The notes under the pieces: generated by a model
The model's database searches: none
What the model saw: the letters and a program-made list of their open reading frames with translations, nothing else
What the model was told of the DNA's origin: nothing
NCBI GenBank assembly: GCA_015847255.1
Contig: JADLZK010005566.1
Span: 620,001-684,000, forward strand
Length of the DNA stretch: 64,000 nucleotides
Reading direction: 5' to 3'
From: Hyparrhenia diplandra
Taxonomy: Eukaryota; Streptophyta; Magnoliopsida; Poales; Poaceae
Part shown: piece by piece, positions 55,800 to 64,000 of the stretch
How positions within the stretch are numbered: the stretch's first letter is position 1
Layout: each line of letters begins with the position of its first letter
Program-made: the position numbers and the translations under genes

Positions 55800-56523
55800 G
55801 GCTAGGATTCAAAGTTTGTGCAGAGGTCTTACATCTCTCACATCCGCCGCGGCCTCACACCGCTCCACTCGGCCTCCCTTGCGAATCGACCAGGGGTTCG
55901 ATTCCTTGGGAAATCAACACCCTCACCCTCCGCCACACCTCGCAACCAAGGTTGAAGCCCATTACCGCAAAAACAAAAATGGAAACGCTGGAAAACGATG
56001 CTCCTCCTCTCCCCACAGACGGTGTGGTGCACGCCGCGGACACGGAGCACACGTATAGGGTTTCGCGGCCGCCGCTGCGCCGGTCTCGCCCTGTGCCTCC
56101 ATCTGTAGCAGCGAGCAGGCTCAGCCCCCGCGATGGGCGACCGCGAAATCCTAGCCGGCCCCTCCCCCGATCGCGCAGACGTCGAGGGAGCGGCGCGGCC
56201 TCAACGGGCGGACCCCTGTGGGAGAAGGGCTCTACCGTCCGATGGCGCGATCACTAGAATCTGGCGCTGGTGTCCGTCTCTCCGAGATGTGGCATGAGCA
56301 ATTGGTTTTCAACAACTATGATTCCAGATTTACAGGTACTATCCTGTTGTTCTTTGGTCTTGGTTTTGATTGGTGTTGCTTCTGGTTTTTTTTGCAGATT
56401 TGTTGGTTCTTGCTGAAGGATCTCCGTGAGGGAAGACCCAAGCTAAGAAGTCTGAGGCGTATTCTTCGTGTTAAGGCACCTGTAGGTACATTGATGAAAC
56501 TATATGGAGATATGATTTCTTAG
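55800..56523 (+). CDS. Possible gene start of unknown identity, or remnant
   Basis: A GC-rich leader precedes an ATG at ~55,979 (METLENDAPPLPTDGVVHAA), open to 56,257. An alternative ATG at ~56,131 (MGDREILAGPSPDRADVE) is also possible. A plausible intron runs from tttacag|GTACTA (~56,335) to tttttttgcag (~56,399). Splicing it gives NNYDSRFTDLLVLAEGSP and then a stop. No domain is recognised, and later segments (57,273-57,455) do not join in frame. Confidence 0.25.
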
Positions 56524-56529
56524 CATAGT

Positions 56530-58162
56530 ACTAAATCAAGGTGTCACAAAATAAGCACCTGAGGTTTGTATGTAGGGGTAAATATATTTTTTCAGAACAG
56601 GTTGTTGTCCTTAACAATACGTCGCATTGTACTACAATGATTGTAGTGACTAATACTATGCTCAGAAAGGACACCATGCCAAATAAATGGTGGCACCACC
56701 TGAAGCTATATCTGAACTGTACCCCTCAGTTCAGTAGCAAGCACTGAAAATTGTTGCAACAGCACCACATAACCTTCGGTGAATGCAGGCACTTTGAATT
56801 TTTTTCTCCATGTCAAAAAAAAAAAATATCAATGCACTTGTGCTTTAGGTGTGGAATAGTCAATGGTCTCAACTGAAGGTAGATTAGGAATTGTTTCCAC
56901 CTGGAGTAGCTGAAAATAATAATATATATACACTTTGGCATTTTAGTTTACGCTAAAAAGGCATGAATATACTTGGACAGGGAACTTGGTCGATTTTTAA
57001 TAATTATTGTTAATCTATAATCCTCAGCACATGGATGTCTGATCCAACATTGCTATGAAAAGTTAAAGTTAACTGCAGGACTGCACCCCTTCCATGCCAC
57101 AGTGCCATACATGAGGTGGGTTTCATCAGAAAAGTTTTGAATACACGATTTTGGTCAATTCCAATCATGTAGTTGTAGCATAATTTGTCAATCTGCAAAG
57201 ATTCCGACTTCTTTACTGGTATATAAAGATGCATCGATTTGTCATGATGAATTTGTTAGAATTTTTTTTTTTTTGACCATAGTTCCTCTTCTGATTGAAG
57301 GTGAACCACTGCAAGTGCAAGTATGTCATATCGGTGTGATTAATTTTGCCGGGGAAGGTTTGCTATGGAGGCAATTTGTAAAGGCATCTCGTCAGAATGA
57401 TTTGATAACTAGGTTCTACCCAATTCACCTATCTGCAATAACCTGGTTGTTTTAACTATATTGTTCTTATTCTACACTTTGCAATAAGTCAAGGCTGATT
57501 TATTGCAATCAAACGTTATCCACTTACATATGCAACACAAAGATCTAATTGTTGAATACATGTCAGTTTCCATGTAGGGAATTAAAAATTGGTGTGTACC
57601 AAAAGGTTAGTCTTCTGAAATAAGTAAGAACATCTGATAGGTTGTTCAAACAAGCATGTGTTGTGATCTGAACATGTTTCAAAAGACACTACCATGTGAT
57701 AGGCTGCGGACACATGGAAAGGAGAATTAAAGTTCTTCCCTTGTCAAAGGTATTGCGATCATTCTTCGCTCTTCCTGGGAATATGTAGATGTTGCCATTC
57801 ATGTAATTTATATTGTATTTTTCTTTTTAGCCATTGTTCATGCAAAGATGAACCTTTCACCACTGTTTTGATTCTTTTAGACTACATTTCCTTTGGGTTG
57901 TGTTCGTTTGGTTTTAAGAAATCTGCGCTGCTCTAGGCGTAGCTAATGTGTCAAATTAACTACAGTAGTACAGTTGGTGTCAAATTAGCTCCGTGCGGGA
58001 TTGCGAGCTATCTGAATACTTGCTTGGTCTGTTGCTAGCATGGCCACCCAAGCGTCATAGTAAACATCATATAGATGATGGTCAGAATACTTGCTCAGTC
58101 TACAACTGATCAGTATTTGTCGATCTACATTCAGTATGCGCCTTCAAAGTTTCTGTTTCCTA
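56530..58162. other. Intergenic or intron-like DNA; no clear gene
   Basis: A short open stretch at 57,280-57,330 (VPLLIEGEPLQVQ), preceded by a T-rich acceptor-like tract, could be an isolated exon. Nothing else is supported. Confidence 0.3.
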
Positions 58163-58172
58163 TTTGTTTTTT
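58163..58172. repeat. Left 9-10-bp target-site duplication of the MULE
   Basis: tttgtttttt precedes the element and is repeated at 59,986-59,995. A length of 9-10 bp suits Mutator-like elements. Confidence 0.7.
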
Positions 58173-58483
58173 GGAAAAAGTCTACTTAACCCCTGAACTA
58201 TAGAGGCGTGATTAGTCCTTTCCATGAACTTTAAAACTGTCTAAGCAGCACATTAAACTATCGTAAACCGGCTAAATTACCCCCTGGGCGGGTTTGGCAG
58301 GGCAGTTTTGCCACCGTGGCGGCGGTTTTGCCAGCGTGGGCGCCAGCCTGTAGGTGGATTGGACACAGTGGCGCAGTGGATGGGTTGCGGGTGGGTTTAA
58401 TGGCCTGACGAGTGGGGCCCCAATTCCGAAATCCAATTGGCACTCGAAGGCGGCGGCCGGTTTCCCTAATCGCCCGCGTCGCG

Positions 58484-58767
58484 ATGCGGGCGGTGGCGTC
58501 GGTGGCGGGCGACCCCCGCCTCGTGCACAATACCTGCATCCTAGCACACGTGGACCACGGCAAGACCTCCCTCGCGGACCACCTCATGGCCTCGGCGGCA
58601 GCGGCTCCTCCACCCGGTTGGCGGAAGCGCGGTTCATGGACCACCTCCCGGAGGAGCAGCGGCGCGCCATCACGATGAAGTCCTCCTCCGTGGCGCTCCC
58701 GCACGCCAAGACCCACGGGGTCCACCGCGTGAACCTGATCGACTCGGCGCCGCCGCCGTGGACATAG
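58484..58767 (+). pseudogene. Captured EFL1-like GTPase fragment, GTP-binding region
   Basis: EFL1 (elongation factor-like GTPase 1) releases eIF6 from 60S ribosomal subunits. MRAVASVAGDP precedes CILAHVDHGKTSLADHL, the G1/P-loop of translational GTPases. After a frameshift near 58,600 comes ARFMDHLPEEQRRAITMKSS, the EFL1-type switch I region, and then RVNLIDSA, the start of G3 where the family has a Pro-Gly-His continuation. The fragment ends there. About 95 of ~1,000 residues are present, so it cannot work as a GTPase. Confidence 0.85.
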
Positions 58768-58779
58768 CCTGAGGCCGCG

Positions 58780-59300
58780 CGAAGGTTTCCCATCGCGAGA
58801 CGCCGAAAGCAGCTGCCGGTGTTGGCGACGGCGTCGCCGGGCGATTTGGTGGCGGAGGCGGCGACGGCAATGGGGCGGACGGAACAGGGCGCTGAAGGTG
58901 AACCCGTCGGGGCCGAGCCCGAGCCCGAGCGGGCGCAAGAGTGCCCAGCGCCGCGACGAGGTCATGGGCGGCGTAGCAGGAAACCAAATGGTGGGAGACG
59001 GCGCCGGTGCCGGACGTCGCCACGCCGAGGCGCTCAGGTCCGGCGCGCCCAGCATCGCGCTGATGCTCGCCTGTGGCCAAAGTCTGCGCACCCGAGACGT
59101 TCTTCACGAAGCACGAGCTCACTGGGTCCACGCCCTTTGCAGAGCCAGACGAACGCCGCGGCACTCGGCAGTGGCCGGCATGTAATGATGTAACACGAGG
59201 TGTCGCTAGCGCTGTAGCCGTCGTCGTCGATGACTTTGCCGGCGCCGGCGCCACCGTCGTGTCCGGCAGCAGGAACGGGAGCAGCTAGCTTCTTGTGGTG
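58780..59300 (-). pseudogene. Captured GC-rich fragment, tentatively from a PPR-type gene
   Basis: Minus-strand readings in two frames give SCFVKNVSGA, HHLVSCYAAHDLVAALGTLA and DGFTFSALF. These resemble pentatricopeptide-repeat wording (FVKNALV..YA, PDGFTFSALL). No complete 35-residue repeat is visible, and frames change several times. It lies between the two EFL1 pieces on the opposite strand. It could equally be low-complexity GC-rich DNA. Confidence 0.35.
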
Positions 59301-59441
59301 GCCATGCACACTATCTCGCATGCATGTTGTTGCGACGGTGCAGTGCAGCTAGCTTCATCTGAGGTATGTTCACGTACGTAGATGCATGAGGTTCGCCTGC
59401 CTCTGACCACGGGCAGCGGCACCGGCGAGGATCAGCCGCCG

Positions 59442-59713
59442 CCCATGTTCGTGGAGTACGTGCTCAGGCCTCTGTGGAAGGTGTACCAGAGGGGCCTGAG
59501 ACCGGACAGCGCCAAGTGGATGGACGACAACGTGGTCTCCTTCTTCAAGCTGGCGGTGTCGCCGCGGGAGCTGAACAGCAAGGACCCAAGTTGTCGCTGC
59601 ATGCCGTCATGCGAGCGTGGCTGCCGCTCGCGGACTCGGTCATGGAGATGCTCGTCGAGTGCACGCCCGACCCCGTCGCCGCCCAGGCGTTCAGAGTGGC
59701 AAGGCGTATTTGA
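59442..59713 (+). pseudogene. Captured EFL1-like fragment, downstream region
   Basis: MFVEYVLRPLWKVYQRGL is followed by FFKLAVSPRELNSKDP, then after a frameshift near 59,590 LHAVMRAWLPLADSVMEML and VECTPDPVAAQAFRVAR. These match in order a region of EFL1 a few hundred residues after the GTP-binding motifs. It has the same strand and order as the first fragment, so both come from one gene with an intervening loss or replacement. Confidence 0.8.
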
Positions 59714-59985
59714 GCTGGGAACGTTCCTGACAGCTCGGTCCCACCCGTCAGTCTCAATCCGGCACATGTGACCCATCCACTGCGCCATCGTGTCCAATCC
59801 ACCTACAGGTTGGCGCCCGCGCTGGCAAAACCGTCGCCACGGTGGCAAAACTGCACTGCCAAACCCGCCCAGGGGGTAATTTAGCCGGTTTACGATAGTT
59901 TAATGTCTTTGCTTAGACGGTTTTAAAGTTCATGGAAAGGACTAATCACACCCCTATAGTTCAGGGGGTTAAGTAGACTTTTTCC

Positions 59986-60105
59986 TTTGTTTTTTGCTTT
60001 TCAGGCAAGCAGAAGATGCAATGTTTTTTGCTTATCTGTTTCCTATTTGTTTTTTGCTTTTCAGGCAAGCAGAAGATGCAATGTTTTTTGCTTACCGATG
60101 GATAC
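59986..60105. repeat. 60-bp tandem repeat next to the MULE
   Basis: tttgttttttgcttttcagg with its downstream aagcagaagatgcaatg block starts at 59,986 and again at 60,046. Left of the MULE, 58,155-58,172 carries the first bases of the same unit. The MULE therefore inserted into one unit of a pre-existing tandem pair. Confidence 0.8.
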
Positions 60106-60367
60106 GAAAGGGTTTTGCTTAAAATTGCCCAGGATTATTAACTTCAGTGCCCGTCAAGGCAAATGTTTGGCCCAGGATTATGAGATCCACTGAAAAACTA
60201 AAATGTTTCAGAACATGAGAAGACGCAAGCAAGTCGTCAGCTCACTCGAGCTCCTGCGCACAGAATAGCATGTAGGACAGCTAGCCAGTACACAATTTGT
60301 CAATCAAAGAGTTGAACAGAATCATATATATCCGATCGATCCAGATGTGTGTAGTGATATGGTGAAG

Positions 60368-61563
60368 AGAACGTATCCTGTGCACACTGTGCTTGTATGC
60401 AACCGTGCACACTATCGATCTGGAACGTTACGAAAACCCGCTTTCACGCCCTTGTTAGTTTTGCATTTGGACCCCCGCGCGGCCAGACAGGGTGGGTTTC
60501 CGTCCAGTGGCGGAGCCGCCAGTATGGCGAGGTGTGGCGGCCGCCATACCTTCACCGCCGGCGACCCGCCCCCTCCCTCGCGCGTGGGTGGCAGACTTGA
60601 CCGGCGGCGGAAGTTTCCGTCGAGCAGTTCTTGTTTCAGTCGAATAGAGAGGAACTGAGATAGAAGATAACGATTCATCAGTCATGGGCTAGCCCTTCAA
60701 CCAACTTGGGCCTTTATTAACTTGAGAAGTATTGGGCCACGGGCCAGCCCATCAGTCATAGAAGGCCATCGGAGTCCATCAGTCATCAATCAATTATCAA
60801 TTCCTGGTAAGACCGACCGACGTCACAGACGGAAGCCCTCGCGGAAGCCCTCGCGACGAGTCAGGCCGTCTCGCATATCGTCTCTCGCGCTCAGGTGGCA
60901 GTCGCCGATTCGCCGAGTTCTCTGGAATCCTTCCTGTTGGTGATCGCGTCTAATTAGTTCCCTGTTCGGATGATTTTTTTTAAAAAAAAAATGAGTAGTG
61001 ATAAGTTCGCCATACGTACATTTTAATCCTGGCCGCCACTGTTTCCGTCGCCCTCAATCTCACGCCACGCCGCTTTTCCTGCTCATGCCGCTGCTGCGGA
61101 GGGCGGGATTGGGGCCGCCGTCAACCGCCCTTTCCCCCGCCGCCCGGCAGTCATGGCCGTTCGCGATCGGCGCTCTGTCGCCCGCCTCTCCCCCCTCGGC
61201 GTCGGTTCGCATCGGCGCTCCTAGAGATTGGCCGCCGCCCGGCCGCCCCTTGCTTGTGCCCGAGTTGGGCATGGTCATCCGCCGCGGCGGCCGCCGCCAG
61301 CTGCTGGCCCACACCGCCCCTTCGTCGGCGCAGGCGGCTGCTGGCCCTCGCCGGTCTTAGCCTCTCGGCGCCATGCGGTCCAGGCTTGGGTGCAGGAGGG
61401 GGTTTCTTGCAAAAATGAATTAGTTGTCAAGGGGCCGGCGGGCGTTAAAATGAAAAAAAAAAATCTCCTGCTCATGCTGCTGGCCCGCGGATGGGAGATG
61501 GACGTTCGGATCGCTAGTGTGCACGGTTGCATACAAGCATGGTATGTACAGGATGCGTTCTCT
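60368..61563. mobile_element. Candidate second MULE-like element (~1.2 kb)
   Basis: agagaacgtatcctgtg with its following tgcttgtatgcaaccgtgc block (60,367-60,425) pairs in inverted form with 61,500-61,562, ~58 of 65 positions. The candidate TSDs atggtgaag and atgatgaaa are only partly alike. Inside are GC-rich segments without a recognised domain (60,460-60,620 and 61,060-61,370). Confidence 0.5.
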
Positions 61564-61929
61564 ATGATGAAAGAGACATGCATGAGAGCAACGAGCCCTC
61601 TAGGGAGAGGCGGGAGCCAGCTAGGTGCCAATGCAACAACCCCTAGCTCATGCATGAGTCGTGTGAACGGAATGAAATTAAGGTTGACGATCTAGCTAAG
61701 TTGCTTGATCGTGACAATTAAACACACCTGCATTTAGGCAATTAGTAATAAGGTGGAGGGTGTGGGGGAGGGGGCTTGTGCCCCCCCATTGCTGCTAACG
61801 CACCTACATTTAGGCAATTAGTTCTTGAATAAATACATGTACGACATTCTTCCAATTCACTGATGTATTTATTCAGACCTGCGTTCTTTCAATTGCCTTG
61901 CCAAACCCGTGATCTATTGTGGCCTCATC

Positions 61930-62884
61930 CCATGTCCAGAAGAGTAATTAAAACACCAGTTTACATCAGGAGGGACCCACATGAAAAACCTTATCTAGGG
62001 ATATCAAAGAAGGGAGTGTACTTTGGGATAGTTCAGTGGTGCCAATTATGGGTTTGGACCCTTAATGAATCATGTGGTGAGACCGAGTGGATATTGAAGC
62101 ATCACGTTGACCTTAAACGCTATGCCCAACATATATGAGAGTATGGTCGCCAAATGGATGCACCTTGGATTGTGCATGATGATAATGTGTCTGCAATAAA
62201 TCACAATGACCACGACAGCGGTGCTCAAACTCTACCCAAAGAAAGATATGAGTGGGACTCCGATAATGATGATTTCTTTACGGCTGACAAAGTTGTTGGA
62301 CCAGCAGAGGAATTCTATGGCGGCTTGGACATTGTGGGATTCCATCCTTACAAGGAAGTTGTATTTTTTGGCCGAGTTCTTGAGTATTGTAGCCTATCAA
62401 TTGAACACCTCAAGGATTCAGTATCTTGGGAACTCATGCCCCGGGAGTTATTATCGAAACTACACAAATGACATTTTGTCAGGAAGGGGACTCTGCACGC
62501 TATTCACCGTCCGACAAGAGCAACAACAAGTGGCTAAGCTGTGACTATCGCGGGCCGTGGGCCGTTTTATTTCGTTGTCGGTTATCGTTCTGAGTTTGGG
62601 CCAATCGGCCTTGTAATGAACACGGCCACCATTTAGGTGGAGAGGGAGGTTGGGCGGCAAGTCATCGAGAACAGAAACAATCATTCGTTATTCAGTTTCG
62701 TCAGTTTCCTTTTCTGTTATTGTTCTTCGTTGTTCTTCGTTCTCGTTTCCTTCGATTCCAAGTTATCCCCTCACGAATCCAGCTAGCTCACGTCGGTGCC
62801 TGATCCATGGCCCGACACATTTATGAGTCATTTGTTTACACTCCTTGCATGATCAGAGAGCTTAACGAAGGTGCAGTACTGACT
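61930..62884 (+). pseudogene. F-box gene, exon 2 duplicate (copy 2), split by a solo LTR
   Basis: VIKTPVYIRRDPHEKPYLG and then ISKKGVYFGIVQWCQLWVW continue to a TGA at 62,136-62,138, where copy 1 has Arg (cga). After it, homology continues (MDAPWIVHDDNVSAINHND, then YEWDSDNDDFFTADKVV) to a frameshift near 62,368. The last part (TYESFVYTPCMIRELNEG-like) resumes at 62,823 after the solo LTR. Copy 2 lacks the 1-bp insertion seen in copy 1 near 51,197. Exon 1 is absent. Homology to copy 1 extends through the 3' flank to ~63,180. Confidence 0.85.
62477..62817. mobile_element. 341-bp solo LTR with 5-bp target-site duplication
   Basis: It starts TGTCAGG and ends CCCGACA (imperfect inverted ends, TG...CA). 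cattt flanks it at 62,472-62,476 and 62,818-62,822. The empty site is seen in F-box copy 1 at ~51,680 (gacatatctgagtcatt). No internal domain. The parent family is not identified. Confidence 0.85.
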
Positions 62885-63180
62885 TGAGTGGCTCATCATG
62901 AAGATTAGCACCGTTAAGTACAACCAGGACAGCTGAACTCAATAGAGGGGTTGTAGAGCTCATGCTCTAGCACTGGTGCCTTGTTTTTGAGAAATAGCAC
63001 TGGTGCCTTGTTCAGTTAATTCACTGAATTTCCACCTTAAGCATTTGGGTCTTTGCTTTTCAGCACAAGTACTTTGTACTGTAATATGTTGCTAATGTTT
63101 TCAAGTTGGTCCCACCTATGTATCGATCATACAAGTGCCTCAGATTAGTTTGTTTTATGTGTGGCTGAAATTTCCAATTG

Positions 63181-64000
63181 TTTGCGCCATAAGACGGATG
63201 GCGTGGAGACTCGCGTAGGCCAGGCCTCGGCGTGGATCCAAGCGCTTGAGACGCTACCTCCGGCGGCGGCGGCGACTCTGGAGGCGGCGACGCCATTGGG
63301 AGCCGTCTCTGCGTCGACGACATCGGCACCCCTGCATCCGCTCCTGGTCACGGCGCAACTGGTGGCGTCCATGTCGTTCGCTGCTCAGAGTTCGTGGCTG
63401 CCACCGAGGGTATCGATTCCATCCAACTCATTCTCGGGCCCGTCGACTGCGATGTTCCACGCGGCGTCGGCCACCACCAGGGATTCAAGTACCAGCAGCG
63501 GCCGGGATTGTAGCAGCAGTTTGCGCCCCCGCCGCCAAGACATCCCCAAGGCTGGCTGGACCTGAGCGTGGCTCCGATTTCGTCGCCCGCCGCGCGCGGC
63601 AGCGGTGACAGGCCCATGGGACATAGCGGTGACTGCGGTGGAATCTATGGATTCCAGCTGTAGTACAATCTTCAGGGTACGTCTTCTAGACCACCTATGC
63701 AATTCTTTCAGCGTGATTGGGATAGAGTTCATAGAGATGCAGATCATAGTTATCAGCATAGTCGTGCACCGCCTTTCCCTAAGATGGAGTTCCCCATTTT
63801 CGATGGCACAAACCCACGTCTTTGGCGTGATAATTGTGAAATGTTCTTAGACTTTGGGGCAGTATTGATGCAGGATAAACACCCCATTGCATATCTTAGT
63901 AAAGCTGTGTGTACAAAGAACCAAGCATTATCTACTTATGAAAAGGAGTGTCTAGCAATCATTTTAGCAGTGGAGAAATGGAGGTAGTACTTGCAGCATA
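63181..64000 (+). mobile_element. Gypsy-type remnant: gag joined directly to RNase H
   Basis: 63,161-63,300 reads DGVETRVGQASAWIQALE, a gag N-terminal helix. After frame changes, 63,700-63,850 reads PPFPKMEFPIFDGTNPRLW and NCEMFLDF (gag). Without a break the frame continues as GAVLMQDKHPIAYLSKAVC and ALSTYEKECLAIILAVEKWR, the RNase H domain that normally lies ~1 kb or more further on. Protease and RT are deleted at ~63,858. A stop follows at 63,985-63,987. It starts where homology between F-box copies 1 and 2 ends (~63,180). Confidence 0.85.

Larger units (their letters stand above)
58173..59985. mobile_element. Pack-MULE-like element (1,813 bp) with ~215-bp terminal inverted repeats
   Basis: The left end GGAAAAAGTCTACTTAACCC (58,173-58,388) is matched in reverse complement by 59,770-59,985. 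There are a handful of mismatches and a small length difference. 9-10-bp TSDs flank it. There is no transposase. The inside is host-derived: two sense pieces of an EFL1-like GTPase gene and an antisense GC-rich piece between them. Long TIRs, TSD size and captured exons define a Pack-MULE. Confidence 0.88.

Overview
This window is nuclear DNA from a flowering plant, almost certainly a grass. The evidence is a DUF4220/DUF594 membrane-protein gene (a family strongly expanded in grasses), Stowaway-type MITEs, CACTA termini, a Mutator-like element carrying host gene pieces, plant L1-type LINEs, Gypsy and Copia remnants, and alternating AT-rich and GC-rich stretches with spliceosomal introns. I cannot name the species. 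There is no sign of a bacterial, organellar or viral genome, no CRISPR array and no operon.

Layout. 1-18,200 holds at least five degenerate relatives of one unrecognised gene family. Each has a short GC-rich first exon, most ending at a similar GTGAG donor, and several have a coiled-coil remnant downstream. Three clusters of a ~327-bp repeat lie just upstream of these first exons. A ~4.1-kb solo LTR with a perfect 5-bp target-site duplication (TSD) sits inside a LINE remnant that has its own 14-bp TSD. 18,880-25,880 is the upstream region of the one intact gene. It contains copied promoter/5'-exon modules cut up by CACTA ends, a Stowaway MITE, a solo LTR (TSD ttaga) containing a CACTA-like element, and a truncated LINE. 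25,888-28,299 is the intact DUF4220/DUF594 gene on the plus strand.

29,390-31,740 is a truncated antisense Copia element and 32,240-32,940 a Gypsy gag remnant. 33,714-43,099 is a minus-strand paralogue of the intact gene, frameshifted and split by a ~6.95-kb L1-type LINE that has a 16-bp TSD. Its upstream side (43,260-45,260) repeats the promoter modules seen upstream of the intact gene, so the two loci look like copies of one divergent unit.

45,800-48,430 is a decayed Gypsy element. 49,549-51,746 is an F-box pseudogene. Two further partial copies (52,637-55,080 and 61,930-62,884) are split by a LINE and by a 341-bp solo LTR. 58,173-59,985 is a Pack-MULE-like element with ~215-bp terminal inverted repeats (TIRs) carrying two separated pieces of an EFL1-like GTPase gene. 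The window ends in a Gypsy remnant where gag runs directly into RNase H.

Only the DUF4220/DUF594 gene looks intact. The rest is mostly a nested record of transposition and tandem gene duplication. I found no new enzymatic or defence system. The most interesting signals are the duplicated divergent promoter module, the repeat clusters placed at first exons, and the Pack-MULE.
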